DNA of 64,000 nucleotides, taken from assembly GCA_921293015.1 (NCBI GenBank), contig OV121088.1:18265645-18329644 (forward strand). The letters run 5' to 3'. Below the pieces are notes generated by a model, which was not told the DNA's origin, did no database searches, and saw only the letters and a list, made by a program, of their open reading frames with translations. The stretch's first letter is position 1. The number at the start of each line of letters is the position of its first letter. Below are positions 12,175 to 26,203 of this stretch, piece by piece. The DNA is from Phorcus lineatus (Eukaryota; Mollusca; Gastropoda; Trochida; Trochidae). Both the position numbers and the translations under genes were made by a program.

Positions 12175-15100
12175 AAACATCGTAAATATCAATCTGCAGT
12201 ACTAAGAATGATTTGTTTCACTTATACACTATATATCATCTGCACAGTATATACCACAGCAATTTGTGGTGAACACAACATTCCTCACTAATGCATAATG
12301 TAATGTTGCTGTAGTATGTCTTGGTTGAATAAAGTTAGATTGTTTTGATCGAATTCGTCTGTTCATCCTCTAAATAACGCTTTCTTCTATGACTAGCAAT
12401 GCGCCCCTGCTGGCAAGCAGGTCGTACTATTTGTCGTGTTGTTCCGCGCTGTATTTTGAATTTCCTTTTACTAACATGTACATGTACATATAGGGATTCC
12501 ATTTTGCCCAAGCTTTATTGCATAGTACCTTGCCATTAGCTTTTGGTTGTTGTTTGATTCTAAGTCTAAGTTTAATATATACATGTATTAAGTAGTCGGC
12601 AGGCAGTTGTAAATCAACCACTGAAAACCAACGCCCTCGATAACGTTAATGTAATGTATATTACTCAGTACATTTTAAAACACTTAAAAATTTAATAAAA
12701 CGTAACTTGAACGCCTTCTTTCTGATGGTTGTTGATTTAAGATAAGATACCGTTACAAAGAATATGTTCCCTTGAAACTTTGTTATTTTCAAAAATGCCC
12801 TTGGATTGGGTAGTATAATTTTTGCTGTTTTGTGTTGCTCAATCGTCTCGTGTTTCCTTTCAAGTTAAGATTACACTGGCATATCTATCTACAGAAAACT
12901 GTATAGAGTGAGATTTAGTGAACATATATGGAAACTCGCACGGAGTCCTCAATACGTATATGAACATCACTCAGGAAAACGTGTTTCATTATAAATCATA
13001 AAGTATTGCGAATGGCATCGTCGTAGATTATTAACAGTAATCGCTTTTGTTACCTACAGATTCAATGAGTAACCATTGACGCAACAAAAGACAATTAAAT
13101 GATCGTATCGCCTTGGGGCGTCAGGAACCAGCCGGTAATGGCACGAGTGATAATGTAATGTTAAACTGGACGTGACAGAAGAAACAGCACATGTAACATT
13201 GAATAACTACAGTTGTTCTATGAACAAGAGAACCGAAAGGAAATAGCGTGATAATGAAACTGTCGATTTGTCAATTGCCTACATAAATGTACATGTAAAT
13301 GACTTGTCACCATAATTGGTATGATGCTAAAAGGTAAAGTTTTTTTCTTAAAAGATGATATTCTTACTTATGATAATTTTTTATTATATTTGTGCCTGTT
13401 TATTACTTCATGTTTCAAGTTAAGTGTAAACATTACATTATAAGATTAGAATTACATAGGTAAACAAAACCATGAACGGGTGTGGCAGAATCGAGATAAA
13501 GCTGTCAGTAGATGGAATTAATGTGGTTAATATCACTCCTTGTCAATGTAACTAGTGTCTGATCTTAGAAGCATATTCACCACAATACTTAATACAGAAT
13601 TTATAGCATGATACATAGAAATATATTGATCGCAGTGCTCAGTAACTGAAATAGCATAGGTAATGGCATGCATTGTATCCCCTCTTTGCCTGATCTCTGT
13701 TGGATTAACTGTTGAATGAGTTTTGAGAAATTGAACTGGCAGTATAGCAGTTTCCATGATAGATGTAATTGCGTGGAGCTAATGTCTGCATGGTTTCCCA
13801 TATTAAGTTGTCCAATAGCGCGCAGAAACTTCAGACGAAAGTAAACTATGACAAATCAGAAAGCGTAAGATAATGGGAAATTGATACTTAACGCGAGAGA
13901 GTTTTAGAAAGTGTTTATATCAGAAAAGAGTAAAGCAGTAATGAGTAAATGTTTTATGGGCATTTAGAGCTACTGAGCTGTACAGCGATGAATACCAACT
14001 GGACAATGCACAAAAATGTAGAATAATTCAATTAAGTGGATACAGTTTGAAATAAAAATCCAGAAACCTCAGAGCTATAAACCTTAGCATGAAGGAATCA
14101 CAGATATCACGGTAAGTGGCATTAAAGGACAACTTGCATTGATTTTGTGTCATATTCCGTTAAGATTCATTCGAATATGGAATGCCCAGTACCCACGCAA
14201 TATTACCCGATGATAATATTACCTAGATGAGCGCCACTTGATTTTTCTTGCCCTCTGTGCTGTGTCATATTGCCAAACCAGGTGTCATAGAAATATGATA
14301 AAATTTGATCAGCAACATCCTACGATATTTCATGAAAGCTCACTTAACTTAAAAGGCTTTGGTATGTGGGAAACGTGTCCGTCTCTGTTGGTAATAACAG
14401 ATGCATTTTCAACACTGTTTTCAACATGCGATGAATACTTAGTAGCCAACTCAATAAACCGTTATTACATCGTCATGAAAAGGACGTTCGATATTAGAAA
14501 TGATTTGTCAATATAAGATCGTAGGACAAAAGAAAAGTTCAGCTATCATTGATCAGAGTGTAAGTTTAAACGTCTGAATCATACCCTTTTTTAATATTTT
14601 TATACAACTATTGTTAAAAGGCTATTTACTAAGCATACAAGTTTCTAGAACAAAAATTCATCATATCTATCAGATTGGAAAATCAACACGTTTGGAAGAT
14701 AATTTCGTATTTCACATCATGGGATTCAAGTATTATAAGTGTTATAAGTGATATTCCTTGACTTTATACAACTTGTGAACAGACATTCATCTGATCCCAG
14801 TTCTAGATCAGAAATTAAACTCCAGTTGTTTACGGAGACTTCATATGAGATTTGCTACGTATGATATACAAATAATTCAATCAGATAAAAGCGGGGTCGC
14901 TGTGCTCGGGGGGGATAAGAGGGGTAAGTGGTAGTCCTACAAAGACCACCTCCTGAGCGATAGGTGTAGCGGATTATGAAAGGGGTAGATAAAGGTGTGC
15001 TCGGCATGTACACACTGACTGATTTACTCCGATAGGTTATTTTCCGGGGCAGAACTCAAAAACTGTTCATTATATCTTGCTAAAGCTTTACACGTGAATT

Positions 15101-16385
15101 ACTCATCTGATGGGGTGGTGTCTTTCATGGTTTTGCTGTTCATGTTTCCATTTGTACTCTGTACATAGACAGCTTTGTATTGGGACCAGAACTAAAAAAA
15201 ACGCTCATTAAAATTTACTAAAAACCTACTTACTTCAGTGGTGCCTTTTGATATTTTCAGACTGCTGAAATGGATTTGGAGGGTCTTTCCAGTTGAAACG
15301 TTTATAAGTTTATTTAGTTGCTATCAAAAGTTCTATTAGTAGCTTTTAATTTGTGATTTTTGGCTATATATCGAGCTTATGGAGACCATAGAGGTGTGTT
15401 ATATCCTTATATAACTCTTGATTCAAAGTTTGTAAACATCACCCAAGGAATAAAACATAAAAAATGACTAGGAGTATCACCTCTAAACATGAAGTTTTAC
15501 TATTTAGGTAATGTACATGTCTTATGAAAACTCGATGAAACCTTTACCATTAAACCATCTGAGATATCATACCTCGTACGTTGGAATACAAAAAGTAAAA
15601 CGGCAATAGTAAACGGTTTTAATCATAAATGTGTGGAGTCGGTCCGTCAATTGATATCTTTACTGGACAAGTAAACAGAAACATGAACGTGTAACATAAC
15701 TGTTCATGATCAACAACAAAACATAGGATTTCGTTCTAACTTTCCGCAATAGTATGATTAACTTGTTTGATGTGTCATGTGATAAATAAGTCTATTGGTG
15801 AGATTTTACGACGTTTCATTATCGACGAAACGATATCGAGTGGTTTCCCTTTGACCATACCTATTATCTAATATTTCGCTGATGTCGCTTATTGATAAAT
15901 TTACAATGTTATTTTTTGCAACACGGCTTTGTTGCATTCTCGATTCTGATTGTTTGAGTTGAAGATTTCCCCTATGTTTAATGGCAATGAAAACCATCAA
16001 ATTAGCTAAGACAAATTACCGCGCATTGATATAACTGAAATATGGCAAATATTGAAGTAAAATATTCTGATATAAACGTTTTACAAACACAATTCCAGGA
16101 TCTTCAGGTAAAATGTTTTGATATGTTCTCTGGATTCGGCCGATTCAACATTTAATTTTCCCGTTTCTTTAAAAATTCCCACCATTATCTAATTTGAAAG
16201 TTGTCATTGTCGTTTTGTCACAATTAGTAAGACTTTACAACATTTATTATAAAGATAGGACACGCACAAACTCCTTTCCATACAGAAGTAGTAGCAAATA
16301 CACAAACACATACGCAAAAACAGGGGTGGCTCTTAAACTCCTCACGTCACATAACAATATCGAAAAGCGCTCACTCATGTATTTA
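12175..16385. other. Unassigned AT-rich sequence
   Basis: No supported gene in 4.2 kb. Frames of 60-92 codons here match no family I know. Two loosely similar stretches at about 15040-15165 and 15166-15290, both containing AGAACT-AAAAA and GCTCATT/GTTCATT words, may be a decayed tandem pair. Confidence 0.4.
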
Positions 16386-16529
16386 GAGAATAACCAACGA
16401 GGTACGAGTGATTACGGGAAATATGCACGAGTTGAAATAATGTTCACAGTAAAGAGCCTTCGCAAGTAACTGAACATTATTTTACGAGTGCTTATTTCCC
16501 GTGATCACTAGTACCGAGTTGGTTATTCT
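16386..16529. mobile_element. Short hairpin element (MITE-like)
   Basis: Bases 16386-16447 and 16472-16529 pair as an imperfect hairpin: AGAATAACCAACGAGGTAC on the left against GTACCGAGTTGGTTATTCT on the right, with further pairing through GGGAAATA/TATTTCCC and ATAATGTTC/GAACATTAT. The loop is about 25 bases. There is no coding capacity. Confidence 0.65.
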
Positions 16530-18904
16530 ATTTGTTACCAATTTAAATAGCCATTTGGGACTGAAAAAACTGTCATTTGGAGACCGTAATATTATTGCTA
16601 TAGTGACATCGATCAGCTGATCTGTATTCGTACGCGTGTAAAGATCATAAATCTTAACATGATTTTCATTTTTGAGGCACATAAGGATCAAAACAACAAA
16701 TGCTTTTGCCTAATTACGGGTATTTGCATTGCCTCGTCACGCCTTACGATCTGGCGAGTGGCTGAAGGCACAGTATTTACACGAAAAGTGGAAACACCTG
16801 TTAATTTTTCAAGATTGTAAAAGTGACAATGTCTGTAAGAAAAATATATAAAGAAAGCATCGAATCAAGTTTATATGTCAATATTGTTACCTAATATGAA
16901 GTTTCAACAACATTCCTATTCTTGGATGTTGTTTTCAACCACGTCTTGATGCCAGTATCAAGAACGATAACTAAAATCGGATTACTCATCATTTAATAAA
17001 AAAAATATCCACCTATGTATCCTCCCCTGTATGGGTAAAATTGCTGGATATATTGCCGTTAAATAGATATGTTATGCTCAGTGAGGAAACATTACTTGAC
17101 TCCGTCCCGTTAAAGACATGTATGGGGCCGGTAAATTTTCTATTTAACCCGCTTTCGCTATAGTTGATAAGTTTCATAAAAATGTTTTTGAATGGGACGT
17201 TGCTATAATGTCTCTTTCTAATTGCAGATACTCTGAAGCAATAAACCAAGCCAATACGTTTATTCAAAGTGAGTCAACATCGAATAAAGTTTAATGAATA
17301 ACTTCAATAAATCGATTCTCAGTTGAATAGCTTGCTTTCAAGGTTAATACTTTCCATAGATACTAACACATTAATTGTTTAATCTCTCTCTTTACACTGC
17401 GCGGGATGTAGATCTTTGATAAAGTTTTTGATAAAGATAAGTTTTCCATGTAATTGCTCGTCAAATGTTACATGCTGAGGTTGTTATGATACAACTCCCA
17501 CATTACTTTACTTAACCTCTAAACTCTATGATCGACTTCGCCATCAAGAAGTGAACCACCCCCCCCCCCCCCCCCGCACTGATGTCCAATATGGCATCAG
17601 CATCGCCTCAAACGAATTACCTCCGTCAAAAAGGTCTTTAGGTTAAATAAACGACACACGTCAAATGAGCGTTTTTCTTCAATGAATGTTTCTAGCCTTC
17701 TAGAGGAAGGGGGTGTAAGCATGCTTTTCCCCGCTAGCTAGTGAGTCCATGTTGGTGTTATATCAAATATGCTGTCTCGGGCAAGTCCTGGATGACTGTG
17801 TTTGATACCACACTAAAGCTTAAGGTTATTCCTAACCCTTTCGCACTTAGTAGGATGAGAAGAAACGCACACATTTCGCATTTAGATAGGTAAATATGAA
17901 TTTCAAATCTGATATTTCATGAAATGAGTCATGTTTAAATTAGCTATATGTAAAAGTTTCAGAAGTTGGTTAACTTTTGTTTGGGGAGACCCAGGAAGAG
18001 AATGTTCTGTAGATTAATGTATATATCTGATCCGTCAGCTGAGTATCGGCTTGCCGTGGAGTCGTGGAGAAAGGGCTTGGTTCAAGCGAATATATTGATT
18101 TGTCCCTTAAGAGTCGTCTGCTAGTTGTATAAGATATCGAATTTGACATTGTAAGATTTCTTCTTGTACCTTTAAGCTACTGGGCTAGTATAATGTGCCG
18201 ATATGTAATCAACCCTTCAATGTTATCTATATGTTCCCCTTCACAACATATTTCTAAATGGACCTGTTTGTCGTCTTCAGCAAGCTTCTGTTTTTGTTAT
18301 TTACGATTGAAATGAAATACAATTTTGTATCCCCAGGCTATTGTGAATTGTAGACTGTAATAAATCTACGAATTCAATTAATACTCGAAACAACTTGTTG
18401 TGAGAAAAAGTTATCGATAGGACGAACTGCTTCGTGTTTCTTTCACACAACATCTAATTTGCCCAACCTATCAGTTTGATTATCAGAAAAATTCAATCTC
18501 TAGGATTCAAATCTAACTTTAATCAAAATTATTAGCCAATAAAAAATTCTATCAAAATTTTCAAGTTAATCAACAATTTCATTCTATCTAATTGAATCAA
18601 TGTGTAATCAGTGGAAGAGGTATAACCGTATAAAATTCTAAATTGAGTTAACGCACCATTGTGTTGTTCCATTGTGCGAATCATTTATATTCTTAGCTTT
18701 TGCTGCTGAGTGATACCGTGTTGGAAGGATCTTCAACTAAATCATAGCCCTTTATGAGCTCTGGTAAACTAATATTATTCGGTACAAAATTTATCTACTT
18801 CAATAGTTAAATATTTTTACCAAGGGCTTAAGAGCCCAAATCACATGAAAACATATTTTACACCAAATTAGTCTTAACACCTCAAGACATTCACCAATGC
18901 AGTA
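16530..18904. other. Unassigned AT-rich sequence
   Basis: No gene recognised. A 17-base cytosine run is annotated separately. Confidence 0.4.
17559..17575. repeat. Poly(C) tract, 17 bases
   Basis: An uninterrupted C run, conspicuous in AT-rich surroundings. Homopolymer length may be affected by sequencing error. Confidence 0.85.
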
Positions 18905-19105
18905 GGGAAGTTACCGCGGCCTACAATGAGTCCTAACCACAACCCTTTGGAATACATCTGGGACGTCATTGGTCGACGAGTTCGAACTTATGGCTCTTCT
19001 TTGGAAACTATTCAACACTTAGAAGCCGGTTTACATCAGGATTTGTGCCATTTGACCATACAAGAAACAAGGAGGTACACTGTTGGTATCCGACACAGGA
19101 TTTGA
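18905..19105 (+). pseudogene. Tc1/mariner transposase, C-terminal fragment
   Basis: One short frame keeps the third catalytic block of a Tc1-like transposase: LPRPTMSPNHNPLEYIWDVI, followed by GRRVRTYGSSLETIQHLEAGL, and ends at a TGA at 19103. The Glu of NPLE is the expected third catalytic carboxylate. The usual Asp in SPDLNP is replaced by Asn-His, and nothing upstream restores the first two catalytic residues. It is a third, separate family in this window by sequence. Dead fragment. Confidence 0.75.
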
Positions 19106-21420
19106 AGCTGTCATCACTGCACAAGGTGGATACATACGCTATTGACAATACATGGTTCATTCGTGTAGAAACATTAGAACAAACTTTTTCATACGGCACT
19201 TTGACATATAAATTAAAAAGTAAATTTTATTCGGCTCTTTAAATAAACTTCATTGTTAAAATGATCCTTTAGCTTATATTCCTTCATGCATACCCATACT
19301 TCTTCAATTTTTTAAAATTGTTTATACAATATAAAACCATAATGTAAATAAAGAATCTTAATTACATTAACAACAAGATATGTATTATTTGGAAATTCTG
19401 ACACTTGTTAAATGTATCCATACATGTAAAAAAAATTGTCGAAACTCAGTGTATTGAACCTTTACATGTACAATAGGGCTTAGGATGTAAACCGGCAGTA
19501 TGTGGAGTACAGTTTGCATTTGGATATCCAATCAAGATTAAATTATCATCTAATTGATGTTGAATGACACCTCTCCTTATAAATAGAATATGTTATAATT
19601 AAATGTACTCCATACATAAATATGATTATTGTACATATAGGGACATTATGTGAAACATTTATGTACCTGCAGACATAAGAAGCAACAATATGCCTTCTGT
19701 AGCATTGTATGAATAGCTTAACAACAGTCAACAAGATAAAAAGAAAAAGTAATTCAAACTATCCATCTACTCTTTTCATTTTATGTAATTCCATACGATG
19801 TATAATTCTATCATTGTTTCGGTAAAGATCAATGGCGCCGCCTATCCTTTATTTAGGAGATAAACCTAGTGTGTTTGAAAATCAGAGACATGTTATACTG
19901 GATTGATAGCGAGTAAACTTTAAATTGAAACCGAACGCGCAGCGAAATGCACAGTGTAAAATGTTCCGACTTCCGGAGACAAACATGAACTCGTCTGCAT
20001 CGGGGATTTTGCGTCTTAGTATTGAACTTAAATTAAACCGTTAACAAAGTTAAACCTATTAAAGCATGTTCACGAAATCGTTTTGTCATAGTATGTAGTA
20101 CAAATGTAAATATCAAATCGTTTAAAAAGTCTTTTTTCTTGTTTTGATAGCAAACAAAGACCGCAACACCCCTATGACGCTAATAGATGACTCTAACAGT
20201 AGACCACTATATATGACGTCGTAATAGAGTTTATGACGTCAGAAGCGCTCGCTCTCTCCGTGTAAACACACGAACACAAATACGGTTAATTTCTTTTGGA
20301 AAGAGATTAATCCCACTTGCAAGCGGAATATCGACTCTGAAGTTACCAGTCGGATAGCTGGAAGTCAATGTATGTATTAATACATTGAAAACAGATTTCG
20401 GGTAAACAAAGCGACTTCAATCGTGAATTGATACCCTGTGAATCGGACAAAACAGCCAATCAGAATCGAGTATCCAGCACAATCACGGTAGAACCCGCAT
20501 TCTAAGATGCCTAGCGGTTAGAACAATCGAAAAAAAAGTACTTTATCAGACAATAAAGGTATAGTTTTTTCATGAAGTAACAATTATATGACGTTATATC
20601 CGCTCTTCCCCGCTGCCCCCTCGTGATCACGCGTCCATGGTAACCTTTCATCTCGGTTCTTTTGATCAACATGGCTTGTCCCTTTATGTCTATCGTATTG
20701 GCGCTTTTGTCGATAATATTTCTTTTAATGGTGACTAGTTTCGAATCATTTAGTTCTATCTACCGGAAATAAGAAAGGAAAGCAAATGCTTGTCGACTGT
20801 CATGCAACTGTTGTTTCGCGTCAGGTCACGGCGCCCCGTGTGACTGTGACGTTGGTTCACGTCAACCGTCTCTACCAGGTCAACCTAATAATTATATAAT
20901 TCTGGGTGTACAGCCCGAACAGTCTGCTTATATAAGAGATTAAAGCATCATCTTCAACGTTTATGACAGCAGCAAAAAATAGATGTCAGGATTCAGTCCG
21001 CCATCACGCTTCCAAAACAAACATTACCCATAATTCTTTGTGGAATGTTGACCACGTGATAAGCCTTATATGGGCAATGTGGCCAGCACTGCATAATCGC
21101 ACGACAAGAGTTTGTAAAAGTAAAGGTTTTTTAAAAACCAAGAGGTGTTAATTTGTTTGTTTAAGTTTTTGAAGAAAAAGAAAAGCAGAAAATATAATTC
21201 AAAATTGAATAAAGGAAAAAGTTAAAGTGCAAAACTGCAACAATCAGAGCTTTAACCAACTAAATGTCGTTTTAAACTAGGGGTTGGGTTCTATACTTGA
21301 AATAGCCAACAGTTAGCCCTGTTCATGGATTATTAATGTGAGCGATGTAAACACTATATTTTATTTCGAGATTATTAAAATCAGAGTGGTCCCTGTAAAG
21401 ATCATTTTAGCATCTTAGAA
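19106..21420. other. Unassigned AT-rich sequence
   Basis: No supported gene. It contains one TGACGTCA word at 20234-20241 and a TATA-like box (listed separately). Confidence 0.4.
20929..20936 (+). promoter_or_regulatory. TATA-box-like element
   Basis: TATATAAG precedes a short ATG frame at 20963. The local sequence is somewhat GC-richer and includes GTGACGTTGGTTCACGTCAAC upstream. There is no supported gene downstream, so this may be chance. Confidence 0.18.
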
Positions 21421-21670
21421 AAGAAATAAAGTTCGTTCTACCCCAATGTGTTTTGTAATAAAGTATAGTTTTGCCCTGAACTATTATAACGTTAAAGCAC
21501 TCGGACTACCGTCCTCGTGCTTTAACTATAATAGTTCAGGGCAAAACTATACTTTATTACAAAACACATTGGGGTATCGGACTACCGTCCTCGTGCTTTA
21601 ACTATAATAGTTCAGGGCAAAACTATACTTTATTACAAAACACATTGGGGTAGAGCGAACTTTATTTCTT
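21421..21670. mobile_element. Perfect hairpin element with a 76-bp tandem duplication of one arm
   Basis: The left arm (AAGAAATAAAGTTCG, then TACCCCAATGTG and onward) is the reverse complement of the right arm, meeting in a small hairpin whose stem is AAAGCAC/GTGCTTT near 21494-21522. The right arm is present twice: 21501-21576 and 21577-21652 are identical over all 76 bases. Perfect arms and a perfect duplication suggest recent origin. The element at 26204-26376 shares the central TAGTTCAGGGCAAAACT core. Confidence 0.8.
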
Positions 21671-24600
21671 AACCCTCTTGATGCCCGGCAGTTGACGCTA
21701 TGCACTCGCTCAGTGCCGCTAACATTTTGTGGAAACACAAGATATAGGTCAACGTCGTACAAAAAAGGTCACCAAGGCGTTATCAATGTTCGGAAATTAA
21801 TGAAATTTTAACTGTGGAATGCTGAGATGTTTACCACTGGGTCAATGTATTTTTGTGTGAAACAAAATGAAGTTTAAAATGATAATGCGTTGATTATAAA
21901 CGGCAGAGGCGTTTTTCACGCAAAAGTTCAATCAACGTGAACTGTTACTCCGTTGTTTCATAGATTGTTATTAGATTGTTGTTTCTAAAAATGTAAATAA
22001 ATTATTATTTTTCAAGAGAGAAGACGACAGTGATCACGGTGGTATGTTTACTTTCTTCATGCGACCGATTGTTCACGAAATAATACGAGTTATCTTTTTG
22101 TAATCATTTTGTTGAACATTGTTTCGCGTGACGTCACTGACAAACAAAGTGCGGAAAATGGACTGTGCATGGAAATACCTCCTAATTTTTTACAATAAAA
22201 GCATAGTGACTGAAATTTCATCCACTGATAGTTAGTTTTTCTATCTTGAAAATGATGTAACTTTCGGCAGCTTTGCAACTGAAATTACGGGTTTCTTTCT
22301 TTTGTTCGCACACAGTATGAGTTTCTGGTAGGTAAAATCTTAGTCTGAACAGCCTATTTGCAAATGCATACAAAACTGCAGATAAATTGTTGTCTTATCA
22401 TCTTAACTATCCTATTGAATAGATATGCTCTATTTTTTGGGGTGACAATCCAACAAAATCATTTACACAAAAACGGAATAAAAAATATCGGGAATGTATC
22501 TCGGCAGTTTTAGCAGTGCGGTTCGGTTTCATCCCTTCAGCAAATTAAAAATGTATTTAGCGTGAATATTCACTCATGAACACAGTTTAAATTATGGAAA
22601 ACATTTATAGAGTATATTCTTCAATTAAATAGTTATCTATAAAAAGACAACGTTCATTTGCCGATTAGTTTGATTAAACTCATAAGTCAAAATGAATATG
22701 TCCGTGGTCACCTCGGCTGGTAAATTAAATTCAGAGTGATCTTACTATATCTTTTAAAGAAGAAAACTAATTAAAGATATGAATTATTTTAGCTATCATA
22801 TGTATATAATGTTCTTGCTTCACACGGACGAATATAAATATTAAAAACTAAAGCTTCCCAAACCTGGCCGACTTGATTGACGCATGTCCGTAATCGTATT
22901 AGCTCCGCCCACTCGCGGAACTTTCACGGTGTAATTCGCGCTAAAATTATGGCGGGATATTTTCCAAATTTGAAGTATTATTTATTGCGGCTATGCAGTT
23001 GTCTTGAGTGCATCAACTACCTGGTCTCAGCATAATCGGTTACGTTAATTTAAATGTGATATCCGAAACAAAAAAAATCACGCTCTTCTGCAATGCTGAT
23101 ATGATATAAGCCACGCCCATTTCCCCACCAAATTGTCTCCACTTCGACTATGTTTGACAACAGTGCTTCAAGGCTACTATACGTGAGCGTTGTTTAAAGT
23201 TGGTGGAAGTCGTGTGACTATGACTTGATTTATAAATCATTATCTTTAAAAACGCCTTATTTATTTTTATCGCTAATTTTCTTATTCTAAAATATTCATT
23301 TAATCTTCTAGTATTAGTCCTTATTACAAGTAATGAAAATAACAACAAAAATAGAAATAATTTATTCTTAAAAATAATTTCATCAGAGAATCAATATTTT
23401 GTCTTAAATGTGACATAGAAGGAGATGAAGATTAACGCAGTTGAAAAAATTAAATTTCACAGTTTATAATGAACAATTCAAGTCAACCTGCAATATAAAG
23501 GTAAACAATTCAATATTAATAATCTCTGAATATAACAAATACTTTTTGAATATATTCCAATATATATTTAGAAATAAAAAATATCGCTTTTAGATCTATA
23601 CAAATTTTGAATTATTCTTCTTATTATCAAGGAACAGGTTGAAAAATCACTATTCATCAAACAATTGATATGGATAGACTCAATCAAATAAATTCAAGAT
23701 ATATGTTCATTGCTTTTGAAATTTCAGTAAGATGTTATATGTTGATAATTGATATGTTGAGAATCAGTAGGCTAATTCAAATTGGATATTCTTTGTAATT
23801 TTCTCCTTTTGCATTGACATAGTAATAATTAATTTTGTACTTTTTTTTTATTATGATATTCCTGCCACAAGACAATGTCGACATGTTGAATGTCAGTCGT
23901 TGGAACATGATAATATCAACTAGTTCTTATTTGCCACAGTCGCTGCCAGTAGGTCACATTACTCACATATGAATCTTTTAAAAATTATTTCAAAACAACA
24001 AGGGATTCCCCGAACAAGCCAGCGGTAAATATCGCGAGGGACTCCGGAAATGACGATAGAATGTACGTCACGTCTCGCCTACCGTGGCTCGTGCTGTTTA
24101 CCAGACGACAGGTGGTTGTTCCGCGCCCAAATAAAACGTTCGATTGGAAGATGAAACAAACCCTCGTAATCATAGTCTTTTATATCCCTCAAATAAAAAA
24201 ACTGAATAAGTTTTGGTTAAATAGGTATCCTAATAACATATGCTTGACAAATTGTTCTCATATTCTTGAACTAATTTTTATCGGTAAACATACAAAAAGT
24301 CAGTAAAATAATGCACAAGCCATTTTCAAGGCATTGGGTTTTACCATGTAATTGGTACATATCGAAGCAAACAAAAATGTTAAAATGGTATTGTGGTTTA
24401 CTCTTTTATTGCACAATAACCGTCAGATGTCCGTACCACATTCGTTCATTGAAATAAGATCTCCCGAAAGTGGTATCTACAGTGTCACAGCCATATTGTA
24501 AACAAAACTGGCCCGGGAGATGCAATGTAGTCTGAAAAACAAAACGACCGTTTAACAATTCCGTACGAATCAAAACAGATATCGAGGACATAAACATAAA

Positions 24601-25325
24601 GAAAAAACAAAATGCTATCCTACGATAGTATTTTCAGGTAATGTTAGTAATGTGTTCGCCCTAAACGGGCTCGCAAAGTTGACATCGCGAATCGTATTAC
24701 AAAGTTTTTTGCTCCGGTCAGATTTGACTGTGACACAGGCTTGTGTCTAATCGTTTTGTCATAGGCTGCACCCTTTTAGATTACGACAGTTGACACAATA
24801 TAAATGACCTGTAGGTCTCAAATCAACGACAGAAAATTTGTCAGTCATTTGTTTTGGCGAAAGAAAATGAGAATGTATCGAAATTTCCAACTGATCATTA
24901 GGCATGCTCTCCTAGCTAGCGAGGTAAACCGGGCCATTTTGTTAAGTTTTTATAATGTGTTAGCAATGACCCTTGCTTTTTTGACAAATAGTTTTGGGAA
25001 GGTGTGAACATGATATTACTATGGAATCGAATATTCCTGTTTAATATTAATTTCTGTACATATATTTCATGTTATATTTTGAAATTAGATTTAAAGTGAA
25101 TAGCTTAATGCAAGTTATGAATGATATTTATTTTCCTATAGTCAAAGAATGGTGGACATTATTCACAACTGAAACTCATACTTGTTTATCACCATTCTTG
25201 GTTTTTCTAAAAGCTTTTTTCATAATCATAATGTGATTTCTAAACTAGATACACTTTAGATTTTGTTAGTAAAGTTGGAATTTATCGTTACATTGTTTTT
25301 TTCCTGATATGCATGTGATTATGTA
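21671..25325. other. Unassigned AT-rich sequence
   Basis: No gene recognised. A relatively GC-rich patch at about 24000-24130 has no frame I can assign. Confidence 0.4.
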
Positions 25326-25990
25326 CACATGCCATGTAGAGAATTAACCCCCAATTGCGATGGCCAAGGACCATATGTGGCCTTGACAAGGTTTTTGCCA
25401 AAACCTTGATTTCTCAATTAATATAAGGTTTTATAACAGAAGAAAAGTTTTATAATGAAGCTATGTTTACAGGGATTCTGAGAATATGGTTGTCAAGTAG
25501 AATTGGTAAATATTTCTTTTCACATGCGTTGTAGAGAATTAACCCCCTTTGGTCATGGCCAAGGACCATATGTGGCCAAGACAGGTTTTTGTGTGATAAC
25601 CTTGATTTCTCTGTTAATAATAGGTTCTATAGTGCAAAAAGGTAATCAAAATGAAGCTATACATACAGGGATTCTTTAAGTATTGTTGTCAAGTGGAGTT
25701 GGTAAAGATATCTTTCTACATGCATTGTAGAGAATTAACCCCAGTGGCCATGGCCGAGGACCATATTTGTCCTGGTGAATCTTTAGTGTGTAAACCTTAA
25801 TTTCTCTGTTAAAATCTTATCATATGATACAAAAGTGGTATCAAATTGAAGCTATGTTCCATGGTTTTCGAACAAAATGGTTGTCAACTTGTATTAGTGG
25901 AGATTTATTTTTAATTCTTGGGTTGCGGATGGGGTCATAGCTGGGGACCATATATGGTCCCGTGGCATCGTAGGGTATTTGGGGGGAGGG
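25326..25990. repeat. Diverged tandem repeat, period about 195 bp
   Basis: Three units start near 25326, 25521 and 25717. Each opens with ACATG-C-TGTAGAGAATTAACCCC, continues with ATGGCC-AGGACCATAT-TG and AACCTT-ATTTCTC, and later has AATGAAGCTAT and a GGTTGTCAA-type word. A partial fourth unit around 25920-25990 keeps GGGGACCATATATGGTCC in two variants. The units are clearly homologous but diverged, so this is an old satellite-like array. Confidence 0.8.
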
Positions 25991-26044
25991 GACCTTATAT
26001 GGTCCCCGGGCACTCTAAGGGTTAAATAAAGTATAGTTTTTGAA

Positions 26045-26088
26045 TGACGTCACGTCATGACGTCAGAAACAATAATGTTATGACGTCA
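26045..26088. promoter_or_regulatory. Cluster of three TGACGTCA (CRE-type) words
   Basis: Perfect TGACGTCA palindromes lie at 26045-26052, 26058-26065 and 26081-26088 within 44 bases. This octamer is the classical CREB/ATF site. No gene start is evident nearby, so function is unsupported. Confidence 0.3.
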
Positions 26089-26203
26089 CAAGTTATGGCC
26101 CTAGTCGAGCATTTTCAAATCACTGCTCAATTCGATCAATCTCATTTAGGTTCATTTTGGCTGCAATATAATTCAAATGAGTTAAAAACGAAAGGTGCTT
26201 GAA

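Noticed and set aside
14238..14516. 92-codon frame with a hydrophobic start resembling a signal peptide
   Set aside because: Only the first dozen residues are suggestive; the rest has no motif, and no splice donor or conserved cysteine pattern follows.
20963..21151. 62-codon frame downstream of a TATA-like box
   Set aside because: No motif, no splice or polyadenylation support; coincidence is likely.
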